Assembly: GCF_000972845.2 (NCBI RefSeq)
Contig: NC_040013.1
Location: 1,411,452 to 1,475,451 of the forward strand
DNA length: 64,000 bases
Direction: 5' to 3'
DNA from: Larimichthys crocea
Taxonomy: Eukaryota > Chordata > Actinopteri > Sciaenidae
Shown: positions 1-12,065 of the stretch, piece by piece
Position numbering within the stretch: the stretch's first letter is position 1
Layout: each line of letters starts with the position of its first letter
Translations under genes and position numbers: made by a program
The notes under the pieces: generated by a model
Databases searched by the model: none
The model's input: the letters and a program-made list of their open reading frames with translations, nothing else
Told to the model about the DNA's origin: nothing

Positions 1-292
1 AATTTAATATTATTATTATTTGTCCTTATTATTATATATACATGCTGCTGTCTATGCTGTGCATATCTGACCTGTAGTGCATTCATATCTAGCTGTTTAT
101 AATGTCGACCAGATCAATCACTTGTATTTACACCCCCACTATATTTAACATAACAGATTAATTGTGACTGATGCTGAAATAATAAATATGATATATACAG
201 CAGGTTGTGTACATGAGGTAGATATTACTAAACTTATATTATTATTATAATATAAGTTATTAGCTATCTCCTCTATTGTAGAGCTATGGCAT
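1..292. other. AT-rich non-coding flank
   Basis: Very AT-rich sequence with short inverted TATTATTA/TAATAATA runs. I see no exon, promoter or recognisable repeat family in it. Confidence 0.5.
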
Positions 293-294
293 CC

Positions 295-351
<57 letters not shown>
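293..351. repeat. (ATCT)n microsatellite
   Basis: About 14 uninterrupted tetranucleotide ATCT units, a typical vertebrate simple repeat. Confidence 0.97.
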
Positions 352-375
352 CAGCACGGGAGTCGCTTAAGTTTG

Positions 376-1560
376 TTAGTTAATATTAATATTAAAATCA
401 TGTAATATCACAACGAATGGACATTTTCTATGTAAATTGAACTGCAGAAGTTTGGAGTGTAGTAAAGTTATCCAGCAAACAAACAAACAAACTTGAATAA
501 ATGCATCTTTTTTAAACGTTGGAGCACTGTAGTGGTTGCATATCTGCAAGAAATCCAAAATATTATTCATCAAGATTTGTGTCTGTACATGTCACAAATG
601 TGGCCCTGCAGTCTAAAAATTAATCAGATAGATCATTAACTGAATAAATGCAGTCTAGATGGCACCCAGCTGTTTGGTCTTGTAATCAGGTTTTTCACAA
701 TGTGTGGTTGCGTATCCTGCAAGAAATCCAATATTTGCATCAAGATTTGTGGTCTGTAATGTCACAAATGTTGCGCGCAGTCTAATATTAATCAGATTAG
801 ATCATAACTTGAATAAATGCTCTTAAACTGAACATTTTAAACCCTTTTTTTGGACCTTCTTGGCCTTCTTTCTGTCTCTGGTTAATGAGGATTTCTCTAC
901 CATTGTGTGTGAAAATCCAAATAATTTGTCTTGTAAATTGGGTTTCTTTGAAAGTGAATCAGATTAGCGCATTAACTGGAGAGCATGCACATTAAATCTG
1001 TTTAAATGTGCATTTATTCAAGGTTAACGTTGCTGATCTGATTAACTTACACATGTAGCAGACAACAGCCATGGATGAATGATGTGATTATTTGAAGATT
1101 GCAACACAGATGACAGAAAACCTTAAAAAAACAAGACAGCAAAGTGTTTAGACTTTTTGTGATGAGGTTTTCTATCATTTGTGTCTAATATCTGCAAGAA
1201 ATCAAATATTCATCGAGAATCGTGTCTGTAAATGTTCCAAATGTTGCCTGCAGTCTAAAGTTAATCAGATTAGATCATTAACTTGAATAAATGCTCTTAA
1301 ACTGAACATTTTAAACCCTTTTTTGGACCTTTCTGGCCTTCTTTGCTGTCCTGTTAATGAGGATTTCTACCATTTGTGTGTGAAAATCCAAATTATTGTC
1401 TGTAAATGTGTTTCTATTGAAAGTTAATCAGATTAGATCATTACATGCACATTAAAACTGTTTAAAATGTGCATTTATTCAGGTTAACGTTCTGATCTGA
1501 TTAACTTTACACATTTACAGACACAGCCATGGATTTATTTTGAAGATCTGCAACACAGAT
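376..1560. repeat. Cluster of degenerate foldback repeats
   Basis: The same words recur in both orientations: TCTGCAAGAAATCCAA, TGTCTGTAAATGT, TTGCCTGCAGTCTAAA and AATCAGATTAGATCATTAAC, followed by their reverse complements (for example GTGCATTTATTCAAGTTAAC, then TTACAGACACAGCCATGG). This is the structure of foldback DNA elements inserted next to and into each other. The cleanest copy in the window is at about 8155-8400. No coding capacity is visible. Confidence 0.75.
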
Positions 1561-1572
1561 GACAGAAAAGCT

Positions 1573-1620
1573 ACAAACAAACAAACAAACAAACAAACAA
1601 ACAAACAAACAAACAAACAA
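1573..1620. repeat. (CAAA)n simple repeat
   Basis: About 12 units of AAAC/CAAA. The related stretch at about 5815-5900 in the second copy of this region is irregular and full of indels. Confidence 0.95.
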
Positions 1621-1624
1621 AGAG

Positions 1625-2354
1625 TTTGTTGTTGTTGGTGTTGTTAGTTTGTTTGTCGGGCTTTTATTTTGTAGTCCGTGACCGGAAGGCGGGAACGTGG
1701 TCGCTGCGTGCGCGTTGCCGTCGGTCCGGAGGATGATGCGCATACTCTCAGATTTAAGGGGGGAGGTTCGGAGCTCCGGACGGTCTGTGTCGGTGTTCAA
1801 CGGCGTTTCTGTCCGCCAGGAATGATCAAAAAAAAGACTTTTTAACAGCCGCGCGTTTGTCAAACGACACGGTAACGGAACCACGGTTCGGACAGTGAGT
1901 TCAGAGCCGGCTGAAGAACTTTTCTCCGTGTTTTTCTGTCGGTATCTCGGAGGAGAAGAAGGAGGAGGGGGGGACCGGAGAAACGGCTGCCCGCGTCCGC
2001 GACGTCTCTGTTCGGTTACCGTCCAGGTTAGCTGAAAGAAAGCTCGGTTCGGAGCTAACTTCACGTTGAAACGTTAAAACTAAGTTTTCCCGCTTTTTTT
2101 CTTTTCATTATTATTTTTTTTTCTCGAAGTGAAGTGGGGGGGGGGGCGCGGGGGGGGGTCGCAAAAGTTTCGCTAAAATATGCGTTAAAATCTTCTGGAT
2201 GAGTGAGTGTCGTTAACGGGACAAACGGGTAAAATCTGTATATATATATATATATATTTATTCTTTTTCCCGGGGGAAGTTTTCCATATCCTCTCCAAAT
2301 CTCAGCTCCGGACTCCGGGACGACCTGGCTGGTTCACAGCCCCCCAACAGTGAG
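1625..2354 (+). promoter_or_regulatory. fgfr1a: CpG-rich block: candidate fgfr1 promoter and non-coding exon 1
   Basis: The base composition changes abruptly from AT-rich repeats to GC- and CpG-rich unique sequence, for example GTCCGCGACGTCTCTG near 1995. A perfect splice donor, GAG|GTGAGT, lies at 2354/2355, so a 5'-untranslated exon could end there and splice to the acceptor at 12065/12066, just before the receptor signal-peptide exon. FGFR1 genes are known to carry a non-coding first exon and a long first intron, which fits. The transcription start cannot be placed from sequence, and the assignment to fgfr1 is inferred from position and strand. A second, damaged copy lies at 5790-7420. Confidence 0.5.
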
Positions 2355-2529
2355 GTGAGTCCGGGCTGTTTGTCTCTCTCCGGCCGCTCGTGGTGCGTTT
2401 ACGTGCCAGCCTTTTTACATTTAAAAAAAGTCGGTTTATAAGCCAACTTTCTCAAAACGTGAGTCACTGTCGGTGAATCAGGACAAAGTGAGTGTCTGAT
2501 GCGTAGCAACACTCTGTCTCCTCCATGCC

Positions 2530-2995
2530 TGCATGTGAAGGCCCAATGTTGCCTGTTTGTGTCTAAAAGTTAATCAGGTTAGATCTTAACTTGAATAAAT
2601 GCACCTTTTTCAACAGTTGGAGCACTTTATGTGCATATCTGCAAAGAAATCCACATTATTTATTGAAAATCGTGCACACAAATGTGCTGCAGTCTAAAAT
2701 ATCAGTATAGATAATAACTGAATAAATGCAGTCTTGCACCTCAGCTGTTGTCTTGTTAATCAGGTTTTCTACCATTTGTGTTGCTTATCTGCAAGAAAAT
2801 CCAACTATTCATCAAGATTTGTGTCTGTAAATGTACAAATGTTGGCCTGCGTGCAGTTCTGTATAAAATAATCAGATTAGATCTTAACTTGGATAAAAAT
2901 GCTCTTAAACTGAACATTTTAAACCCTTTTTTGGACCTTTCTGGCCATTCTTTGGCTGTCGTTATGAGGATTTCTAACATTTTCCACACCAATAA
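2530..2995. repeat. Foldback-repeat cluster flanking promoter copy 1
   Basis: Continues the repeat family of 376-1560. It also matches about 7400-7865 almost base for base apart from indels, so the larger duplication includes this flank. Confidence 0.7.
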
Positions 2996-2999
2996 AACG

Positions 3000-4160
3000 G
3001 CACGCCACCCTTTCAGTCACACAACAAAACCCCGGGGAACCACACTCGTCCCCCCCTGTCTGTAGTGGGGGGAATTGAACCCTGGCCATGTTACATCTTA
3101 TGAATCCTTACTTTTTTTATTCCTTTTGTCCCTTATTTCGCGCCTTTCCCCTGGCCTTGCTTGTTCTTATGGCCTGGGTGGGGCCATCATCCTTGCACAC
3201 CCCTGTCGTGCACATTCCCTCACTCTTCGCGGTTTTTCTAATGTCGACCCAGCACTCCACATCCCCTTGGTCCTTTCCCCCCCCACCCCCTCCTATGGCC
3301 CCCACCTACCCGCTCCATTTGGTGCCCTTGCAGGCCCGTTGCCACCTACCCATACATCGGCTATGGCCTCCAGCAGGGATTTGGTGATTTTCCCCCCTGC
3401 GGTCGCCTTCTTGCCTCCCTTTAGCCTTCGTTCCTTAAACTCTCCGTGGCTTCCCCTCTTACCATCCCCTCCCCTCCCTCTTGTTCCAGCAGAGCCTGCG
3501 GGGCACCCCCCCCCCCTCCCTCCACCCGTTCCCTTCCCCTACCCTCCCCCCCCTATCCCTCTCTCTTCCTCTACTCGCCTCTCTCTCCCTCTCACTCCTT
3601 TTCCTCCTTCTCTCCATCTCTCTCTCCTCTTTCTCCTCTTCCTCACACTGGGAGAACCTTTAAGGAAAGTGGTGGTAGTTTATTAATACTTAAAAAAACA
3701 TGGTAACAGATCCATCCAACACGAATGGGCATTTTTCTCTGTCCACTTTTGAAACTGACCACCGCCAGGTTTGCCGATGATCCGCACCCGTCCATCACCC
3801 ACCACAACCCCCCACCCACCCCCTTGCACTCCCCTGCCAACCCTCTTTGTTTTTCACCCCCCCAGTTTTTTGGTGCGGCGCACTTTCCCGTTGGGGTTTT
3901 CTTTTGCACCCTCCCTGGCCCGCCAACTCCCCTTAGTCATCCAGCCCAACACTTTCTGTGGGTCTGTCACTGTCACACAACTGTTTTTGTTGCCATGCCT
4001 GTACCCCCCCCTCCTCCGCTTTCTTCCAATTACCCATTGGCCTACCAACACAACTGCCCGTTTACCCTGGCCCCCCCCAGGTCAGCATGTTTGTTTGTTT
4101 GGTCTTTTGTTTAAATCAGGTTGTTTTTTTGGCCGTTTTGTTGCTACCTCCATTTGGTGG
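3000..4160. other. Pyrimidine-rich low-complexity stretch, likely poor-quality sequence
   Basis: Long runs of C and CT on the plus strand, with open frames that are only Pro/Ser/Leu-rich because of this composition. It matches none of the neighbouring repeat copies and sits at the junction between the clean first copy and the error-rich second copy of the duplicated block. I see no splice sites with conserved coding sequence and no gene. Confidence 0.5.
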
Positions 4161-5790
4161 GGGGTTGCTTATCTGACCAGAAAAAAAATTTCTTCCCAAA
4201 TTTAATGCCATCAAAGCAAATTTGTGTCCCCTAGTAACAAATGTGTCCAAAAGGGTTGCCCCCTGGCAGTTTGCCTAAAAAGGGTAAATTCCAGATTAGA
4301 ATCCCAATTAACTGTGAATAAATTGCCGTCTTAAAAGAACCGTGAAAACATATTTAAACCCCTGTTTTGGACCTTTTGCCTTTCTTCTGTTTCTGGCCCT
4401 TCCTTTAAAATAAACGTGGTCCCTTGGGAGTTTAATGAAGGGAATTTCCTAAACCATTTGTTGTTGGTGTGGTGGAAAATCCAAATTTATGGTCCCCCCC
4501 TGTAAATGGTGGGGGGTTTTCCTTTAATTTTCTATTTGAAAAATGGTAAAAAATTCAGATTACCCCGTCAATTAAACTTTGCGGGATACGAATGCCCCCA
4601 TTTAAAAAAAAAACTGTTGTTTTTTTTAAAAAAAAATGTTGCATTTTTAAATTTTCAAGTGTTTAATGTTTTGCACCTGATCTGGAAATTAACTTTAAAC
4701 AACATTTACAGACACAGCCTGGAAATTCCATGGATGCTGGGTGGATTTTTTGAAGACTCCTGGCAACCCCAAGGCAACACAGGAAACAGAACCACCCCCC
4801 TTAAAAAAACAAGAACAGCAAAAAGTGGTGTAGAGACTTTTTTGGGGTGTTGTGGTTTTGGGAAGGGTTTGTTGTTTCTAATCAATTGTGTGTCCTACTA
4901 AATTTGTCTTGCAACCAACAGAAAATCAAATCCCCCCCAATATAAAATGTCAAATCGAGCCACCTTTCGTGTCCCCCCTGGGTAAAATGTTTTCCCCCCC
5001 CAACAACCTGTTGCCCTGGCAAAAGTCCCCCCCCCCCTTAAAAGTTTTCCTTCAGATTGAGGAATCATTAACCCTTGGAATAAACGTTGTCTTAAGCCCT
5101 GAAGACAATTTTTTTTACAAAAAAACACCTGTTTTTTGGACCTTTTTCCCTGTCTTTTCCCCTGGCCTTCTTTTAATTACTGGGTCCCCTGTTTAAATGT
5201 GAATTGTTTCCCCTATTTTTTCCGTTTACCCCTAACCATTTTGGGGTGTTGGTGGAAAAAATCAAAATTTATTCACATCGAGAAATTGGGTGTCCTGTAA
5301 GGGATGTGTTGGTCCCAAATGTTGGTGCCTTGAGTCCTAAAAGGGTTAATCAGATAAGATCATTACGGGGGAAAATAAGGCCCTGCTACACAACTGAACA
5401 TGTTAAAACCCCTTTTTTTTTTTTGGGAAACCCTTTCCCTGTGTCTTCCTGGCCTTCCCCCTTTAATTACTGTGCCCTTGGTTAAGGAGGATTTTTTTTT
5501 ACGTAATTTCTTTTTCTAACCATTTTAGTTGTGTGTGGTGGGTGAAAATCCAAATTTATTTGGTCTGGAAATGTGTTGTTTTCCGATTTGGAAAAGGTGA
5601 ATCAAAGATCAGCGTCATACATGCAAACCAAATTTAAAAACAAAACTTGGTGTTAAAAAATGTTGGCATTTTATTAGTTTCCCCAAGGGTTAAAAAAACA
5701 AAACCCGTTACCTGAATCCTGGATTAACTTTTACACATTTTTACAGACACAGACCATTGGGATTTTTATTTTTGAAGAATTCGCCTTTGC
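4161..5790. repeat. Error-rich copy of the foldback-repeat cluster
   Basis: Recognisable as a repeat of roughly 900-1560, with the same order of words (a GGACCTTTCTGGCC-like word, then ATCAGATTAGATCATTAAC, then TTTACAGACACAGCCATGG). Almost every homopolymer is lengthened and extra C, G or A runs are inserted. This pattern suggests unpolished long-read sequence rather than evolutionary divergence. Confidence 0.65.
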
Positions 5791-6686
5791 AACACAGTTG
5801 AACAAGGAAAAATCTACCAAACACAACAAAAACAAACAAACAACAAACAAACCCAAACAAACAAAACAAAAACCAAAAAAACAAACAAAACAACCAACAA
5901 CAAAGAGTTTTTGTTTTTTTTTTGGTGGTTGGTGTGTTGGGGGTTGTGTTTTGTTTTGTCCGGGTCCGTTTGTTTTTTATTTTATTTTGTAAGTTCCCAC
6001 CCCCGTGAAACGGAAAAGAAAAGCGGAACGTTGGGGTTCCCCCGGCATGGCGGTGGCGCCCCTCCGTTTTGCGGGTGTGCGTGCCCCCGTCGGTCCCCCC
6101 CCCGGAAAGGAATGAAAAGGCCCGGGCGGCCGCCAGAACTTTCTCAGAATTTTAAGGGGGGAAGTTCGGGAGCTCCGGGAAGGTTCTGGTTGTCCCGGTT
6201 TTGGTGCAACGGGCCGGGTTTGTTACTGTCGCCCCCACCTTCCTCCTGTTTTCCCACCGCCCAGGAAGGAAGCCCAAAAAAAAGACTTGTTTAAAAAAAA
6301 CAGCCCCCCACCCGCACCCGGCAAAAGGCCGTTTTGTTTGTCAAAACGACAACGGTTAAAAAAAACACGGAACCACGGTGTGTTCCGGACAGGTGAGGTT
6401 TTCAGAAAGCCCCGGCACCTGAAAGAAAAAAACTTATTTTTCCCCTCCGTGGTTTTTGTTCTTTGCTCTGTTCCCCGGGTTAAATCCACCTCCGGAGGAG
6501 AAGAAAGGAGGAGGGGGGGGACCGGAGAAACGGCTGCCCGCGTCCGCGACGTCTCTGTTCGTTACCGTCCAGTTAGCTGAAAGAAAGCTCGGTTCGGAGC
6601 TAACTTCACGTTAAACGTTAAAACTAAGTTTTCCCGCTTTTTTCTTTTCATTTATTATTTTTTTTCTCGAAGTGAAGTGGGGGGGG
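5790..6686 (+). repeat. Second, partly corrupted copy of the candidate fgfr1 promoter block
   Basis: 5790-6490 follows 1560-1955 with many insertions. From about 6490 to 6686 the sequence becomes clean again and matches 1953-2140 nearly exactly (ACCGGAGAAACGGCTGCCCG, then GCTAACTTCACGTT). It stops in a poly-G run at the run of Ns. Most likely an alternative haplotype or uncollapsed read placed in tandem rather than a real second promoter. Confidence 0.65.
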
Positions 6687-6696
6687 NNNNNNNNNN
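6687..6696. other. Assembly gap (10 N)
   Basis: Ten Ns directly after a GGGGGG run. The first promoter copy has a long poly-G/GC stretch at the same place (about 2135-2160), which explains why sequence was lost here. Confidence 0.99.
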
Positions 6697-7035
6697 CTTT
6701 CTTCTCCGTGCGGCTGTCTTTGCTGTCCTGTTAATGAGGATCTACCATTTGTGTGTGAAAATCCAAATTATTGTCTGTAAATGTGTTTCATTATGAAAGT
6801 TAATCAGATTAGATCATAACTTGGATACATGCACATAAACTGTTAAAATGTGCATTTATTCAAGTAACGTTCGGATCTGATTAACTTTACACATTACAGA
6901 CACAGCCATGGATGAATGATGTGGATTTATTTTGAAGATCTGCAACACAGATGACAGAAACTACAAAAAAAACAAGACAGCAAATGTTTGGCTTTTTGTG
7001 ATTGAGGTTTTCTATCATTTGTGTCTCGAATATCG
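6697..7035. repeat. Foldback-repeat fragment placed inside promoter copy 2
   Basis: About 340 bp of the flanking repeat family (GAGGATCTACCATTTGTGTG, ACAGACACAGCCATGGATGA) lie between the two halves of the second promoter copy. The first copy is contiguous at this point, so this is an insertion or a scaffolding error. Confidence 0.6.
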
Positions 7036-7420
7036 CGTCGCAAAAGTTTCGCTAAAATATGCGTTAAAATCTTCTGGAGTGGTGAGTGTCGTTAACGGGA
7101 CAAACGGGTAAAATCTGGTATATTATATATATTATTTTATTCTTTTTTTCCCGGGGGAAGTTTTCCAATCCTCCAAATCTCAGCTCCGGACTCCGGGACC
7201 GACTGGCTGGTTCAGCCCCCCAACAGTGAGGTGGTCCGGGCTGTTTGTCTCTCCTCCGGCCGCTCCGTGGTGCGTTTACCGTGCCCAGCCTTTTTACATT
7301 TAAAAAAGTCGGGTTTATAAGCAACTTTCTCAAACGTGAGTCACGTCGGTGAATCAGGACAAAGTGAGTGTCTGGCGGCGTAGCAAACACCTCTGTCTCC
7401 TCCATGCCTGATGTGAAAGG
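7036..7420 (+). repeat. 3' half of promoter copy 2
   Basis: Matches 2158-2540. The position matching the GAG|GTGAGT donor of copy 1 reads GAGGTGGTCC near 7230, so the donor is lost by a small deletion. This supports copy 1 as the functional or correctly sequenced version. Confidence 0.65.
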
Positions 7421-8480
7421 CCCAAATGTTGCCTTTGTGTTCTAAAGTTAATCAGATTAGATCATTAACTTAATAAATGCACCTTTTTCAACAGTTGGAG
7501 CACTTTAAAGTTGCATATCTGCAAAGAAATCCACATTATTTATTGAAAAATCGTGCCACAAATGTGCCTGCAGTCTAAAACTAACAGATGATCATTAACG
7601 AATAATGCAGTCTGGCAACCTCAGCGGTCGTGTTAATCAGGTTTTCTACCATTTGTGTTGCTTATCTGCAAGAAAATCCAAATTATTCATCAAGATTTGT
7701 GTCTGTAAATGTCTCAAATGTTGCCTGCGGTGCAGTTTCTGTCTAAAATTAATCAGATTAGATCATTAACTTGAATAAATGCTCTTAAACTGAACATTTT
7801 AAACCCTTTTTTGGACCTTTCTGGCTTCTTTGCGGTCCTGTTAATGAGGATTTCTACCATTTGTGTGGGAAAATCCAAATTATTGTCTTGTAAATGTGTT
7901 TCTATTGAAGTAATCCAGATTAGATCTTAACTTGGATCATGCCACATAAACTGTTTAAAATGTTGCATTATTTCAAGTTAACTGTTCTGATCTGATTAAC
8001 TTTACACATTTACAGACACAGCCATGGATGAATGATGTGGATTTATTTTGAAGATCTGCAACACAGATGACAGAAAACCTTAAAAAAACAAGAAAGCAAA
8101 GTGTTTAGACTTTTTGTGATTGAGGTTTTCTATCATTTGTGTCTAATATCTGCAAGAAAATCCAAATTATTCATCGAGAATCGTGTCTGTAAATGTTCCA
8201 AATGTCGCCTGCAGTCTAAAGTTAATCAGATTAGATCATTAACTTGGATAAATGCACATTAAAAAGTGCTCAGACTGTGCAGTTTGTGTGCATTTATTCA
8301 AGTTAACGATCTAATCTGATTAACTTTGGGCTGCAGGCGACATTTGTGACATTTACAGACACGGTTCTCGATGAATAATGTGGATTTCTTTTGAAGATCT
8401 GCAACACAGATGACAGCAGAGTGCTCAGACTTCTTTGTGCTCGAGGTTTTCTAACATTTGTGTCGGTTTAAAGCTCAGGT
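7420..8480. repeat. Foldback repeats including the cleanest palindrome
   Basis: At 8155-8400 two arms of about 100 bp are near-perfect reverse complements around a centre near 8275. The left arm contains TTCATCGAGAATCGTGTCTG and ATCAGATTAGATCATTAAC; the right arm contains GTTAACGATCTAATCTGATT and CAGACACGGTTCTCGATGAA. This is the reference copy for the repeat family of the first 8 kb. No transposase is present; a non-autonomous foldback DNA element is the best guess. Confidence 0.75.
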
Positions 8481-11400
8481 ATCTGTCATGAAGTCTGGGC
8501 CTGCATGGGCCCGGTGTGATGTTACGTAAAACTCTGAATGTCGTAGGGAGAAGACGGATGGTTTAAGGAAAGGCAGCGTGTCCGCGGGGAGTTGACCATG
8601 AGGAGGAGAGAGAAGTGTAATGGGAAGTGAGGAGCAGTGCTGCCCTTTAATCTGCTCGGCTGCTCTCCGGCCTCTGAATTATTGTCTTTGAGCAGCACAA
8701 GCGTGTTTTTATTCTGACGTGGATCCATGGCTGAGCCGTGGGGTTAAAGTTTGACTCCGTCAGGTGGATGTCGTGGCTGTTTTCTCCACATTCACACATG
8801 CTGAAAAAGGACCGAACCAAATGGCAAAGTGTTGGTTGTCTTTACTTTTCAGTGTAATCTCTCGACACCTGATCCCTCCACCCTCCTCCGGCTGGTGGAG
8901 AAGCTCTGCTTCAGTGTCTCTGTGTTTTTGTGAAAACAGTAGCCTGAGGGACGGTCTGATGCTCTCACAGCCCACAGCGTGCACACCAGGCTGGGCCTGC
9001 TCCTGCTCCTGCTCCTGCTCCTGCCCCTGCTCCTGCTCCTGCTCCTGGCTGGGAGTGCAGAGTTAACTGGGAGGGACGGAGGGCTGGCTTTCCAGAATTT
9101 GGGAGTTGAGGAATTTTCTGCATGGATGGCGGTGAACAGTAATTATGGTGCGGGCTGTGTTCTGGGTTAGAGCTGTAACCTTTTGTCTTTGTATAACGAG
9201 AGGACATAAATGTGTCTGACGTCGTCTGATCTGTCGTCGGAGGTTTGTTGAAGCAGCTTTTCTTCTTCTTCTTCGCTCGAGCACTGAAAGAAGCAGTGAA
9301 ACAGCAAACCTCTGCACACGTGTTTTGGCCTCGCTGCTTGTTTTTAACCCGACAGCTGGGGCTGTTGTTGCACCAGTTTATCCACCACACGTAACAGTGA
9401 CTGAGCTCTCAGGTGAGCTCTGTAAAAACACGTCCTCAGGCGGTAACCAAAGTTTTAGACTGAAAATTAAAATATTAGAAACACAGTAAGAGGTCGAGGG
9501 ATGGCCGATACTGACATCGATACTTTTAAGGAGTTTTAAAGGATCTGATGACGCTGATAGTTGGACAACAATCCTGATACGATCGCTTGGATTTGATTTG
9601 AAGACACATTAGATCTGCAGTGAGCTCATATTAACCTGTCTGATTTATAGTTTCTTTTAGGTCTGTAAAGTGTCGAAAAATAGTGAAACGTCAAGTCCAA
9701 GTGCCCAAAACTCAAAGATATTCAATCAGAAGACTGTTCCCTGAACTTTTATCCAAATAAATAATAGTATCACTAATAAAATCACTAACAGGGTCTGAAA
9801 ACTGATTAAAACATGAAGAGATTGGCGACCCCGGCCTCTTTGTGATTGATTTTAAAGAAAGATTTTGAGTCTTTAAATGTTTATTTTTGTTCCAAACTCA
9901 AAGATATTCAGTTTAATGTGACACAAAACAAAGGACAGAACATTTTTTATGAAAAAGGACTTTAAAGATTCATCGATTGATTGATCAGACGGCAGCAGCT
10001 CTAGAAACTGTGAATAAAAACTCATATCTTCATTTTTAATGTGATGAAATCAGAAAATCTTCGTGTCTGAGAGGCTGAAAGCAGAATCTGAACATGAAAA
10101 ATGACTGTAATGTATTAATAGTCATCTAGGACGTTGGCAGCTGCAGAAATAAAATCTCAAATATCGGCCGGCGTGTTGCTCATCCTCCATCAATGAATGG
10201 TGTGTGTGCTTACTAAGACACACTGTGTGTTTAACTGTTGCTCCCATGGGGAAGCGAGGATGACAAAGTGTTGTGTCATACTTTGAAGGAGCTGCTTCCT
10301 CCTCTCTCTTCAATTATTGACGGTTGTCGTAGTGACGAGGTCCGACGATGCTCGGCCTTTCTCTCTCTCTCTTTGCGGTCGGCTCCTTTTTTTTCTTTTT
10401 TTTTTTGTTGGAGCGTTTCCCAAACTCTGACTCACCGCTTACAGAGCGCCGCGATGACCAAGCTCCTCTCCTCTCTCCTCGCTCGGACCCCCCTGACCTC
10501 GGCGGCTCAGCTGCTGGAACACTGGACCATTCTTGGAAAGTGAAATTGAATTGGTTTTGAGGAGAACACAATGAGTGTTTCAGTGATTCACACACACAGG
10601 CCATTACCTCTTAAAGGAAACCACAGCTGCTTCTGAACGTGACCGTCGGGCTGTTTGACCCAGATGTGACGCTGCTGTTTGACTCGATATGAATGTTTGA
10701 ATATTTTTAGTCTTTTGTCTCTTTGTTGACGGCTCGTGGGACCAAATGGGACCAAAAAAAACCCCCCCAACTGTTAGGTGATCTTTCTACAAGGGTGTCA
10801 CGTAACGGGCTTTTTAAGACAAATTCCTCGAGGGGGGTTTCTGGAGGTCCGGGGCAGAGTGTTAATCTCAGTGGCCAGATGCTGCAGAGGTGATGATGCG
10901 AGCAGATGTTCATGCGAGGGTCGCACGTTATTTTTCAGAGGCTGCGGTCCTTCCAATCCCAGCAGCAGCCGAACGGAGCGAGCGAGTTCAGACTTGAAAG
11001 TTTTCACAACAAAACCTTTAATTCAGACGAAGCGAGCGCCGTGTTTTCTTCCTCCGAGCTATCGGAGCCGCAGCACTTTCTTATCTTTTTTTTTTTTTTT
11101 TTTTTTTTTTGTACAAGCAGGACCAAACGTCGGAGTTCTTACCTTGAACCCGCAGACAGAATATTCTCTTCTTTCTCCAGCGAGGAGGAATTTGCTTATC
11201 GTGAAAGGAAACCTCGTCTTTTTTTTTTCTTTATTCTGCCGGTTTAAGAGCTCCAAACTGTCCCAGACTTCACAGCACATGTCTCAGATTTAAAGTTTGT
11301 TTTTCACACATAATAAAAAGGTGAAGTCAGCTTTTATTCTCTGGCTCTCTGCTGCTACGTTGTTGTTTTTAAGAAGTAAAGTCACTTAGAGTGATTAAAC

Positions 11401-12065
11401 ATCAGGAAATGGTTGACACCGGCCTCTCTGTGATTGATTTTTCTTCCAGGTTCTCGACAGTAGTTTTACTTGTGATGATAAATGTCTGTTTTTATTGTGC
11501 AAGTTTCAAGTTTGCAGAGCAAGATGTTTTATTTTTGTTAGATATTCAGTTTAATGTGACATGAAACAGAGAAAAACAGAAACTCTGTATTTAAGAGGCT
11601 GATGACTTTAGTCATAAAGTCACTAACTGTATAAAGAAGTGGTTAAATGACGTGAAAGTCACTTGAAGTTGGCGACACGTCGCCTCTCTGTGAGTGATTT
11701 TGATGCCGGTGCCACCTCTCCTGTCACAAGAAGTCTGTTTTTATTGTTTGTGGTCCAACAGGACGTTTTGAAAGTGTTTTAAATGTTTCGTTTTTGTCCA
11801 GAACTTCAAAATATTCAGTTTAATGTGACATGAAACAGAGAGAAACGGAAACTCTTTGTGTCTAAGAGGCTGAAAGCAACAGTTTTACATGAAGAAACAG
11901 AGCTGCTAGTCGCGTAAAGTCACTTTACATGTTGAGTGTCGGTGCCTCAGATTTGAACGTCTGTTGTTATTGTTCGTGGACGTCCTTAACTCTGAGTCTG
12001 CAGAGCTACGTCCTCTTCGTGCTCGTGCATTAATGAGTTTTTCTTCTTCTCTGCCTCGTCCTCAG
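8481..12065. other. Remaining first-intron sequence with diverged internal repeats
   Basis: Contains a (CTCCTG)n hexamer repeat at 9000-9047, a poly-T tract at about 11083-11110, and a diverged repeat seen near 9900, 11540 and 11815 (each with TTCAGTTTAATGTGACA). No conserved exon or RNA gene was recognised. Confidence 0.5.

Larger units (their letters stand above)
2355..12065 (+). other. fgfr1a: Inferred fgfr1 intron 1
   Basis: Bounded by the GTGAGT donor at 2355 and a CTCTGCCTCGTCCTCAG acceptor ending at 12065. It holds the foldback repeats, the misassembled second copy of the promoter block, and ordinary diverged non-coding DNA from about 8480 onward. No coding exon is seen inside it. The donor assignment is inferred; the acceptor is well supported by the coding exon that follows. 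Confidence 0.45.

Noticed and set aside
3060..3085. Minus-strand GGTTCAATTCC resembling a Pol III B box
   Set aside because: No A box at the right distance and no SINE body or tail; it sits in a low-quality region.
3075..4205. Several overlapping plus-strand frames of 70-200 codons rich in Pro, Ser and Leu
   Set aside because: They arise from CT-rich low-complexity sequence; several overlap in different frames, none has recognisable domains, and the region is of doubtful quality.
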